Below are positions 12,365-19,920 of a stretch of 22,563 bases of DNA, in pieces. Origin of the DNA: CAKSHC01 sp045631845 (lineage in GTDB: Bacteria; Bacillota; Clostridia; Oscillospirales; UMGS1783); contig JAZQVM010000028.1 in NCBI GenBank assembly GCA_045631845.1, positions 1 through 22,563 on the forward strand, read 5' to 3'. The notes under the pieces were generated by a model. It made no database searches. It saw only the letters and a program-made list of their open reading frames with translations, and was not told the origin of the DNA. Positions within the stretch are counted from its first letter, which is position 1; each line of letters opens with the position of its first letter. Both the position numbers and the translations under genes were made by a program.

Positions 12365-13458
12365 TGAGAGCACTGAAATTAGCCGTCCAATCCTTTCGAA
12401 ATCTCAAACCCCAAGAAATTGATTTAGATCATGATATTACCTTAATCATTGGGGATAACGGACAGGGAAAAAGCAGTATCATCGAAGCCATCTGGTTATT
12501 TTCCTGTGCCAAGAGTTTTCGCGGGGCATCGGATGGGGATATGATTGCCTTTGATGCCGATAAAGCCGGGCTGAAATTCAAAGCCGATTGCGAAGGCGTA
12601 ACCCGCACCATGCAGATTCAACTGCAAAGGGGAAAAAGAAAGGAAATCTATATCGGTGCCGATAAGATATCCCGTTCATCCGAACTGATCGGCGGATTTG
12701 TGACGGTTCTGTTTGAGCCGGATCATTTGGGTTTTATCAGCGGTTCTCCCGAACGCCGAAGAAGAATGATAAATATTTCTCTTTGTCAGTGTTCAAAAAT
12801 CTATACGGCAACCCTTTCTCAATATAATAAAATTCTCAATTCCCGTGCCGCGCTTTTAAAAGGCGGATATTCTTCTACGGCAGAACAAACCTTGGAAGTA
12901 TGGGACGAGGGCTTGTGCCGTCGGGCCGCCCGTATTATATTGGAGCGGGGCCGATACATAGAAGAATTAACCCAAGCGGCCAACATCATTATGCAGGATA
13001 TTTCTTCGGGTAAAGAAACGCTATCCATTCAATATAAAAATGCCTATTATAAAAATGGTATAAAAGAAGAAGAAATATACCAAAAGTTATATCAGGCTAT
13101 CAAACAATCCCGTAAAAAAGATTGGGAAACGGGCGTGACGGAGATCGGCCCTCATCGGGATGATGTGGATATTCTGATAGGAGGAGTACAAGCCAAGCGC
13201 TTTGCTTCCACCGGACAAAAACGGTCGGCGGTAATTGCTATGAAATTGGCCGAATGTGAGGTACTGAAAAAAAGACTCGGGGTAAAACCCGTATTCTTAC
13301 TGGATGATGTGCTAAGTGAACTGGATGAAGGAAGAAAAGAGTTTATAATGGGACACATTCGGGACTATCAGGTGATTATTACCGACTGCGGCCGACAGAC
13401 CCGACCCGAAGGGGCGGCCATCCTGCGGGTGACAGACGGACAAACGGAGTATATCTGA
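12364..13458 (+). CDS. recF: DNA replication and repair protein RecF
   Basis: SMC-like ATPase that loads RecA at gaps in duplex DNA together with RecO and RecR. Length 364, as usual. Walker A is GDNGQGKSS (30-38), the ABC-type signature is STGQKRS (282-288), and Walker B with the D-loop is FLLDDVLSELD (311-321). The start overlaps the dnaN stop by one base and the stop overlaps the remB start by one base (TGATG at both). The S4-domain gene yaaA, often found between dnaN and recF in Bacillota, is absent. Confidence 0.97.
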   Translation: MRALKLAVQSFRNLKPQEIDLDHDITLIIGDNGQGKSSIIEAIWLFSCAKSFRGASDGDMIAFDADKAGLKFKADCEGVTRTMQIQLQRGKRKEIYIGADKISRSSELIGGFVTVLFEPDHLGFISGSPERRRRMINISLCQCSKIYTATLSQYNKILNSRAALLKGGYSSTAEQTLEVWDEGLCRRAARIILERGRYIEELTQAANIIMQDISSGKETLSIQYKNAYYKNGIKEEEIYQKLYQAIKQSRKKDWETGVTEIGPHRDDVDILIGGVQAKRFASTGQKRSAVIAMKLAECEVLKKRLGVKPVFLLDDVLSELDEGRKEFIMGHIRDYQVIITDCGRQTRPEGAAILRVTDGQTEYI

Positions 13459-13712
13459 TGTTTTTACATTTGGGCGAGGATTATCTGATCAATGAAAACG
13501 ACATCATCGGAATATTTGATCTGGATACCTCATCGGTTGGAAAATCTACAAGAAAATATTTAAATAAGGCAGAAAAGGAAAATCGGTTGATCACCGTTTC
13601 CGATACCCTGCCCCGATCCTTTGTTGTCTGTTCGGGATTTTACGGAGAGAGAACATTTCTATCAAATTTAAGTGCGGCCACTCTGAAAAAGAGAATTGCC
13701 ACACTCAAGTAA
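13458..13712 (+). CDS. remB: Extracellular matrix regulator RemB (DUF370)
   Basis: A small protein of 84 residues in the DUF370 family. It begins MFLHLGEDYLINENDIIGIFDLD, the usual opening for the RemB branch, and has the later segment LPRSFVV. In Bacillus subtilis remB (yaaB) lies between recF and gyrB and affects matrix genes, as does its DNA-binding paralogue RemA; the location here is the same. ATG overlaps the recF stop by one base, and gyrB begins 13 bases after its own stop. A link to the SipW-like operon in the same window is tempting but not shown. Confidence 0.92.
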   Translation: MFLHLGEDYLINENDIIGIFDLDTSSVGKSTRKYLNKAEKENRLITVSDTLPRSFVVCSGFYGERTFLSNLSAATLKKRIATLK

Positions 13713-13725
13713 GGAAGGACATATT

Positions 13726-15642
13726 ATGGCTGACAACGAGAATAAACAGAATTACGGTGCGGAACAAATTCAGGTCTTAGAAGGTCTGGAAGCCGTCCGT
13801 AAGCGTCCGGGTATGTATATCGGTACCACCAGTGTGCGTGGATTACACCATCTGGTCTACGAGATCGTAGATAATGCCATTGACGAGGCCCTGGCCGGCT
13901 ACTGCACGCATATCAAGGTCACCATTCAAGAGGGAGATATCATCTCGGTCGAAGATAACGGTCGAGGCATTCCCGTAGATGTGGAAAAACACACCGGACT
14001 TTCGGCTTTGGAAGTTGTGTATACCAAACTGCACGCCGGCGGTAAATTCGGCGGCGGCGGATACAAGGTATCGGGCGGTCTGCACGGAGTTGGTGCCAGT
14101 GTTGTCAACGCCCTGTCCGAATGGGTTCGGGTAGAGGTGTGCCGTGGCGGTCATCGCCATATGCAGTCCTTTAAGCGTGGTGTGCCCGATGGTCCTGTTA
14201 CTATCATCGGCGAGTCGGGCGGTACCGGCACGAAGGTAACCTTTAAGGCCGATCCGGAAATCTTTACCGAAACCACCGTTTATGATTATGAAATCTTACT
14301 GACCCGTCTGCGTGAACAAGCCTTCCTCAATGCCGGTGTTCATATTATTCTTACCGATGAGAGAGAGGGCAAAGAACAAACAACCGAACTGTTCGACGAG
14401 AGCGGTATCAAAGGCTTCGTTGAATATCTCAATAAGAAAAAGGGTGTCACCGCCCTGCATGATACCATCTATTTCAAGGTGGTTAAAGATGACTGCGAGG
14501 CCGAAGTGGCCATGCAGTACAACGATTCCTATAACGAATTGTTGCTCTCTTTTGCCAATGATATCAATACCACCGAAGGCGGTATGCACGAAACGGGATT
14601 TAAGACGGCTCTTACCCGTGTATTTAACGACTATTCCCGTCGCAGAGGGTTCTTAAAAGAAAAGGATAAGAATATGTCGGGCGAGGACACCCGAGAAGGG
14701 TTGACCGCCATCGTTTCGGTAAAACTCACCGAAGCTCAGTTTGAGGGACAGACCAAGACCAAACTCGGCAACTCCATCATGCGTACCATGGTGGACGAAC
14801 TGGTTTCTACAAAGTTGGCCGATTTTCTTGAGGAAAATCCTCAGATTGCCCGTGCCATTGTGGATAAAATTTTGCAGGCCCAGCGAGCCAGAGAAGCGGC
14901 CAGAAAAGCCAGAGAGGCCACCCGTAAAGGTCCTCTGGAGAGTATGGCACTTCCCGGTAAGTTGGCCGACTGTCAGGAAAAAGATCCGATGAAATCGGAA
15001 CTGTTTATCGTCGAGGGTGATTCGGCCGGCGGCTCGGCCAAGGAAGGCCGCGACCGTAAGAATCAAGCCATTCTCTCCATGTGGGGTAAAATGCTCAATG
15101 TGGAAAAGGCTCGTTTGGATAAGATCTATAATAACGATAAACTGTGGCCGTTGGTTCAGGCCATCGGTACCGGTATCGGAGAAGATTTCAATATTGAAAA
15201 GTTGCGCTACGGCAAGATCATTATCATGGCCGATGCCGACGTTGACGGTGCACACATTCGTACCCTGCTTTTGACCTTCTTCTTCCGTTTTATGCGCCCT
15301 CTCATTGAGCGAGGACATATCTTTCTGGCACAGCCGCCCTTATATAAAATATTCAAAGGAAAAAACGCTCGCTATGCCTATAACGAAGCCGAGCGGGAAG
15401 CGGCCCTCAACGAAATCGGCCGTGATGCTACCGTTCAGCGCTATAAAGGTCTTGGTGAAATGAACCCCGAGCAGTTGGGAGATACCACCATGAAACCCGA
15501 AACCAGAACGCTGCTTCAGGTGGAGATCGAAGATGCGGTGCGTGCCGATGAGATCTTTACCATTTTGATGGGCGATCAGGTAGAACCCCGCCGTCAGTTT
15601 ATTGAACAGAATGCACAATATGTGCGTAATCTTGACGTATAA
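13726..15642 (+). CDS. gyrB: DNA gyrase subunit B
   Basis: The ATPase subunit of gyrase, which introduces negative supercoils. Length 638 from ATG 13726. The GHKL ATPase domain has YEIVDNAIDEA (45-55; catalytic Glu46 and Mg-binding Asn50) and the lid loop GGGGYKVSGGLHGVGASVVN. The TOPRIM domain has ELFIVEGDSAGGSAKEGRDR with the metal-binding Glu, and IIMADADVDGAHIRTLLL with the DxD pair. RYKGLGEMNPEQL near the C-terminus is the GyrA-contacting tail. The start is fixed by AAGGAAGGA at 13711-13719. It has no C-terminal insert of the proteobacterial type. It is 9 bases upstream of gyrA, in the same operon. Confidence 0.98.
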   Translation: MADNENKQNYGAEQIQVLEGLEAVRKRPGMYIGTTSVRGLHHLVYEIVDNAIDEALAGYCTHIKVTIQEGDIISVEDNGRGIPVDVEKHTGLSALEVVYTKLHAGGKFGGGGYKVSGGLHGVGASVVNALSEWVRVEVCRGGHRHMQSFKRGVPDGPVTIIGESGGTGTKVTFKADPEIFTETTVYDYEILLTRLREQAFLNAGVHIILTDEREGKEQTTELFDESGIKGFVEYLNKKKGVTALHDTIYFKVVKDDCEAEVAMQYNDSYNELLLSFANDINTTEGGMHETGFKTALTRVFNDYSRRRGFLKEKDKNMSGEDTREGLTAIVSVKLTEAQFEGQTKTKLGNSIMRTMVDELVSTKLADFLEENPQIARAIVDKILQAQRAREAARKAREATRKGPLESMALPGKLADCQEKDPMKSELFIVEGDSAGGSAKEGRDRKNQAILSMWGKMLNVEKARLDKIYNNDKLWPLVQAIGTGIGEDFNIEKLRYGKIIIMADADVDGAHIRTLLLTFFFRFMRPLIERGHIFLAQPPLYKIFKGKNARYAYNEAEREAALNEIGRDATVQRYKGLGEMNPEQLGDTTMKPETRTLLQVEIEDAVRADEIFTILMGDQVEPRRQFIEQNAQYVRNLDV

Positions 15643-15651
15643 GGAGGAGAG

Positions 15652-18120
15652 ATGACAATGGAATTTGATGTTGTAGAACATGGCAAGATCTCTCCGATTG
15701 AGATCGTCAAAGAAATGAAGGCGGCTTATATCGACTATTCGATGTCGGTCATCGTCGCCCGTGCCCTTCCCGATGTGCGCGACGGCTTAAAGCCAGTTCA
15801 CCGCCGCATCCTTTATACCATGCACGAGGCCGGCTTGGCACCCAACCAGCCCTATCGTAAAAGCGCTACCACCGTCGGTGACGTGTTAGGTAAATATCAC
15901 CCGCACGGTGACGCTTCGGTTTACGACGCTATGGTACGTCTGGCTCAGAGTTTCTCCCTGCGCTATCCCTTGGTAGACGGTCAGGGTAACTTCGGTTCGG
16001 TTGACGGCGACCCCCCTGCCGCTTACCGTTATACCGAAGCCCGTATGGCTAAGATTGCCACCGAAATGCTCACCGATATCGATAAGGATACGGTGGACTA
16101 TCAGCCCAACTTTGATGAGCGACATCCCGAACCGACCGTTCTGCCCACTCGTATTCCCAACCTGCTGGCCAACGGTTCGATGGGTATTGCCGTCGGTATG
16201 GCCACCAACATCCCCTCACACAACTTGCGTGAGTTGATCGATGCCGTTGTGGCTATCATTGACAACAAGGATCTGTCTTTTGATGAATTATTACAGATTG
16301 TTAAAGGTCCTGACTTTCCTACAGGTGGTATAATTCAAGGCTTCTCGGGTATCCGTTCGGCCTATTATACCGGTCGCGGCAAGATCACGGTACGGGCCAA
16401 GGCCGAGATTGAGGAGATGAAGGGTGATCGATATCGCATTGTGGTAACCGAGATTCCCTACATGGTCAACAAGGCCGAACTGATCAAGACCATTGCCGAG
16501 TATGTTAAGGATAAGAAGATTGAGGGCATTTCCGATCTGCGTGACGAGTCCGACCGTAACGGTATGTCGATCGTTATTGAACTCAAGCGGGATGCCAATC
16601 CGCAGGTTGTGCTTAATAACCTGTACCGCTATACCCGTTTACAGGACAACTTCTCGGTCAATATGTTGGCGCTCAAGGATGGAATTCCTAAGACGATGAC
16701 TCTGCGTGAGATGCTCGATTGCTATATCGATCATCAGCGCAACATCACGGTACGACGCCTCAACTTCGAGAAGAAGAAGTTGCAAGAGCGTGCCCATATT
16801 TTAGAGGGTCTTAAGATTGCCTGTGACCATATTGACGAGGTCATCAAGATCATCCGTTCTTCGGCCAATATTCCCGAGTCCAAGACCCGCTTGATGGAGC
16901 GGTTTGAGCTGGACGATCTGCAGGCTACCGCCATTGTGCAGATGCAGTTAGGTAAACTGTCCGGTTTGGAAATTGAAAAACTGGAGGGTGAACTTAACCA
17001 GATCCATGCCCGCATTGAGGAGATTACCGTCATTCTGGCGGATGATACCAAGGTCATGGCTATTGTCAAAGAAGAGCAGATGGCGATGCGTGCCAAGTAC
17101 GGCGATGAGCGCCGCACGGCTATTGACCCGATTGCCGGCGAACTGGATGTGGAAGACCTGATTCCCGAGGAAAATTGTGTCTTCACCATGACGCATAACG
17201 GATACATCAAACGTGTCACCGCCGATACCTACCGTGCGCAGAAGCGCGGCGGGCGTGGCGTGACCGGCATGACCACCCGTGAGGAGGACTATGTTGAGAA
17301 GTTGATCGTGGGCGGCACCCATGATTACATCTTCTTCTTCACCACCCGTGGCCGTGTCTTCCGCATTAAGGGTTATGAGATTCCCGAGGGCAGCCGCCAG
17401 TCCAAGGGTATGAATATTGTCAATCTGCTTCAGTTGGATGCTGAGGAAAAGGTGAGTGCCATTATCCGCGGCACCGAACACGACGGCAACGGCTTCTTAA
17501 CCATGTGTACCCGTCGCGGTATTATCAAGAGAACGGCCATCAGCGAGTACAGCAATGTCCGTAAGGGCGGTTTGCGTGCTATTGCGCTGGACGAAGGCGA
17601 CGATTTGGTCAGCGTGCAGTTGACGCATGGTAACGACACCCTCTTTATCGGTACCCGTGAGGGTATGTCCATCCGCTTTGACGAGAACGATGCCCGTCCG
17701 ATGGGCCGTGTCACCATGGGTGTGCGCGGTATCCGTCTGCAGGGTGACGACGTGGTTGTCGGTATGGAACTGGCCGGCGAAAATAAGACCTTGCTCACAG
17801 TAACCGAGAAGGGTTACGGTAAGCGTTCCAACCCCGATGAATATAAGATCCAAACTCGTGGCGGTAAGGGTATCCACAACTATAAACTCTCCGATAAGAC
17901 CGGAAAGGTTGTTGGCATCCGCACCGTAAGCGAGGAGGAAGACCTGATGCTCATTTCTTCCGACGGTATTATCATTCGTATGGCGGCTCAGGACGTTAGC
18001 CTCATCGGCCGTGCCACACAGGGCGTGCGCTTGATGAAACTGGCCGATACGGTCAAGATCGTCAATCTGGCCACCACCGAAAAAGAGGAAGAAACCTCCA
18101 CAGAAGAGGTCACCGAATAA
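15652..18120 (+). CDS. gyrA: DNA gyrase subunit A
   Basis: The DNA-cutting subunit of gyrase. Length 822. AAYRYTEAR contains the active-site Tyr127. The quinolone-resistance region reads HPHGDASVYDAM, so the position equal to Escherichia coli Ser83 is Ala88, while the Asp87 equivalent is Asp92. The long coiled segment near 440-480 leads to the C-terminal DNA-wrapping beta-pinwheel, which has a GyrA box QKRGGRG (around 524-530), confirming gyrase rather than ParC. It ends with an acidic Glu/Thr tail. AAGGAGG at 15641-15647 fits either ATG 15652 or ATG 15658 (gaps of 4 and 10). It is the last gene of the dnaN operon; a terminator follows. Confidence 0.98.
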   Translation: MTMEFDVVEHGKISPIEIVKEMKAAYIDYSMSVIVARALPDVRDGLKPVHRRILYTMHEAGLAPNQPYRKSATTVGDVLGKYHPHGDASVYDAMVRLAQSFSLRYPLVDGQGNFGSVDGDPPAAYRYTEARMAKIATEMLTDIDKDTVDYQPNFDERHPEPTVLPTRIPNLLANGSMGIAVGMATNIPSHNLRELIDAVVAIIDNKDLSFDELLQIVKGPDFPTGGIIQGFSGIRSAYYTGRGKITVRAKAEIEEMKGDRYRIVVTEIPYMVNKAELIKTIAEYVKDKKIEGISDLRDESDRNGMSIVIELKRDANPQVVLNNLYRYTRLQDNFSVNMLALKDGIPKTMTLREMLDCYIDHQRNITVRRLNFEKKKLQERAHILEGLKIACDHIDEVIKIIRSSANIPESKTRLMERFELDDLQATAIVQMQLGKLSGLEIEKLEGELNQIHARIEEITVILADDTKVMAIVKEEQMAMRAKYGDERRTAIDPIAGELDVEDLIPEENCVFTMTHNGYIKRVTADTYRAQKRGGRGVTGMTTREEDYVEKLIVGGTHDYIFFFTTRGRVFRIKGYEIPEGSRQSKGMNIVNLLQLDAEEKVSAIIRGTEHDGNGFLTMCTRRGIIKRTAISEYSNVRKGGLRAIALDEGDDLVSVQLTHGNDTLFIGTREGMSIRFDENDARPMGRVTMGVRGIRLQGDDVVVGMELAGENKTLLTVTEKGYGKRSNPDEYKIQTRGGKGIHNYKLSDKTGKVVGIRTVSEEEDLMLISSDGIIIRMAAQDVSLIGRATQGVRLMKLADTVKIVNLATTEKEEETSTEEVTE

Positions 18121-18125
18121 CCCAT

Positions 18126-18157
18126 AAAGAGCCGAGAAACCTCGGCTCTTTTCTTTT
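18126..18157 (+). terminator. Intrinsic terminator after gyrA
   Basis: AAAGAGCCGAG (18126-18136) pairs with CTCGGCTCTTT (18141-18151) around AAAC, followed by TTCTTTTT. It ends the dnaN-gyrA transcription unit. Confidence 0.92.
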
Positions 18158-18232
18158 TCGACAAAGGGTGACAGAGACTGACAAACAAAAGGAAAATTTT
18201 GCAAAAAATAATAATTAATTACATATTTAGTA

Positions 18233-18261
18233 TTGCCGAATGGAAAAAAATGGTATATAAT
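18233..18261 (+). promoter_or_regulatory. Promoter of the 65-residue orphan gene
   Basis: TTGCCG (18233-18238) and a perfect TATAAT (18256-18261) with a 17-base spacer, in an AT-rich region after the gyrA terminator. Confidence 0.75.
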
Positions 18262-18292
18262 GTCAACATCAAACGAAAGGGGAGAACACCAA

Positions 18293-18490
18293 ATGGAACC
18301 ACTCAATTACAAGGAAGCGTACTATCATTTATTTAATGGAATCAGTGATGTCTGTGCTTCGTTATCTTTGCCGAATATACGTATGCAGGCGATGCAGATT
18401 CGTCGGCAATTAGAGCAATTGCAATGTGCGGGAGAGGAAATATGCACAGGACCGGCTCCGGTGATCTCACTTTTTCCTGAAAAAGAATAA
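18293..18490 (+). CDS. Small conserved-looking protein of unknown function
   Basis: A 65-residue soluble protein. The start at ATG 18293 is supported by AAAGGGGAG just upstream. It begins MEPLNYKEAYYHLFNGISDV, a tyrosine-rich amphipathic helix, followed by a second helix (about 28-44) and a Pro/Glu-containing tail, with cysteines at 21, 45 and 51. The opening YKxxYxxLFNxxxDV recalls short, unnamed proteins often seen in Clostridia, but this is from memory and no function is known. It has its own promoter (18233-18261) and terminator (18497-18529), so it is a separate transcription unit between gyrA and mnmE. No signal peptide or membrane segment. Confidence 0.75.
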   Translation: MEPLNYKEAYYHLFNGISDVCASLSLPNIRMQAMQIRRQLEQLQCAGEEICTGPAPVISLFPEKE

Positions 18491-18496
18491 TAGTCT

Positions 18497-18529
18497 GCCT
18501 CGAACTCTTGCACAGTTCGGGGCTTTTGT
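18497..18529 (+). terminator. Intrinsic terminator after the small gene
   Basis: GCCTCGAACT (18497-18506) pairs with AGTTCGGGGC (18514-18523) with one G-T wobble, then TTTTGTT. The loop and right arm double as -35 and spacer of the next promoter. Confidence 0.85.
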
Positions 18530-18537
18530 TATATAAT
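18508..18537 (+). promoter_or_regulatory. mnmE promoter overlapping the previous terminator
   Basis: TTGCAC (18508-18513) and a perfect TATAAT (18532-18537) with an 18-base spacer. The -35 box begins at the end of the terminator left arm and fills its loop; the right arm and T run form the spacer. Confidence 0.65.
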
Positions 18538-18567
18538 AGATTAAATATAGGCGAAAGGTGATGAAAA

Positions 18568-19908
18568 ATGGAAACCATCGTAGCGTTGATGACACCGCCG
18601 GGTCGATCGGCCACGGCCATGTTGCGCCTATCGGGCGATCGGGCAAAAGAAATTGCCGAGAAGATATTTACCGGACGATTGCAGGATCGGCGGGCGGTAT
18701 TGGGTTATGTGGTCAATGAACGGGGAGAGAAACTCGACCATTCTTTAGTCACCTATTTCGCAGGGCCGGCTTCCTATACCGGCGAGGATGTGGCGGAGAT
18801 CTCTCTGCACGGCTCGCCCGTGTTGGCGCAGGAGGTCTGTCGGTTATGTTTGGTGCATGGTGCTCGCATAGCAGGGCGGGGCGAATTTACCCGTCGGGCA
18901 TTCTTAGCGGGCAAGCTGGATATGACGGCGGCCGAGGGGGTTATGGAATTGATCGATTCCCGTTCGCCTGCCGAGATGCGTGCGGCGGCTGCTCATTTGT
19001 GCGGCACGGTCTATCAGGAAATGCGGCAGGTACGGGAGAGTCTGCTTTCCATTACTGCGCGGTTGTATGCCTATGTTGATTATCCCGATGATGATATCGG
19101 GGACTATCCGATTGAGGAATTGTTAGCGGATCTCAAACAGGCCGAAAAGCAGGCGCAGGAATTGTTGCGCCGCGCCAAAACGGGTCAGCAGGTGCGGGAC
19201 GGTGCTGATGTCTGCTTGTGCGGTGCGGTCAATGCCGGTAAATCGTCATTGATGAATCGGCTCTCACAGGTCGACCGCTCGATCGTTACCGATATTCCCG
19301 GTACCACCCGCGATGTGGTTACTCACTCGATTGTGCTTGACGACCTTCGTATTAATCTGCTCGATACGGCAGGTCTTCGTGATACGGATGATCCGGTTGA
19401 GCGTATCGGTGTGGAAAAGAGCCGCAAGGCGGTCGAGCAGGCGGCAGTCATCCTCTGTCTGTTCGATGCTTCCCGAGAGCTTTCTCAGGAAGATATGGAA
19501 CTGATCGCTTCGGTCGATAAGACACGGGCCGTAGCGGTAATCAACAAAACCGATCTGGAAGAAAAGATAAACAAAGAGTATATTCAAGACAACTTTAAAC
19601 ATTTTGTCGAAATTTCTGCCAAAACAGGGCAGGGAATGGCGCAATTAAAGAGCAAAATCAAGGAAATGGCCTTTGGCGGAGCGGTGATTGACGAGGGGTT
19701 AATCTTCTCCTTGCGGCAGACCGATTGTATTCGTCAGATGGAACAAGCCATTGCCGAGGCACGGCAGGCGGCGGAAATGGGAGTGACCTATGATGCTGTT
19801 GGAGTGCTGATCGACGGGGCGGTGGCGGCGGCAGGAGAGATGACCGGCGAGTCGCTGACCGAAGATACCGTACACGCCATCTTTGACCGATTTTGTGTAG
19901 GGAAGTAA
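18568..19908 (+). CDS. mnmE: tRNA-modification GTPase MnmE
   Basis: With MnmG it adds aminomethyl or carboxymethylaminomethyl groups to the wobble uridine (U34) of certain tRNAs, using a folate-carried one-carbon unit. Length 446. The N-terminal folate-binding domain (1-118) contains PPGRSATAMLRLSG. The G domain sits in a helical domain: G1 GAVNAGKS (219-226; most MnmE have GxPNAGKS), G2 GTTRD (245-249), G3 DTAG (266-269) and G4 NKTD (326-329). The C-terminus FCVGK (442-446) has the catalytic Cys of the family's C-[IV]-G-K motif. The ATG at 18568 follows AAAGGTG. It is the first gene of the mnmE-mnmG-rsmG unit. Confidence 0.97.
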   Translation: METIVALMTPPGRSATAMLRLSGDRAKEIAEKIFTGRLQDRRAVLGYVVNERGEKLDHSLVTYFAGPASYTGEDVAEISLHGSPVLAQEVCRLCLVHGARIAGRGEFTRRAFLAGKLDMTAAEGVMELIDSRSPAEMRAAAAHLCGTVYQEMRQVRESLLSITARLYAYVDYPDDDIGDYPIEELLADLKQAEKQAQELLRRAKTGQQVRDGADVCLCGAVNAGKSSLMNRLSQVDRSIVTDIPGTTRDVVTHSIVLDDLRINLLDTAGLRDTDDPVERIGVEKSRKAVEQAAVILCLFDASRELSQEDMELIASVDKTRAVAVINKTDLEEKINKEYIQDNFKHFVEISAKTGQGMAQLKSKIKEMAFGGAVIDEGLIFSLRQTDCIRQMEQAIAEARQAAEMGVTYDAVGVLIDGAVAAAGEMTGESLTEDTVHAIFDRFCVGK

Positions 19909-19920
19909 GAAAGGAAAGTT

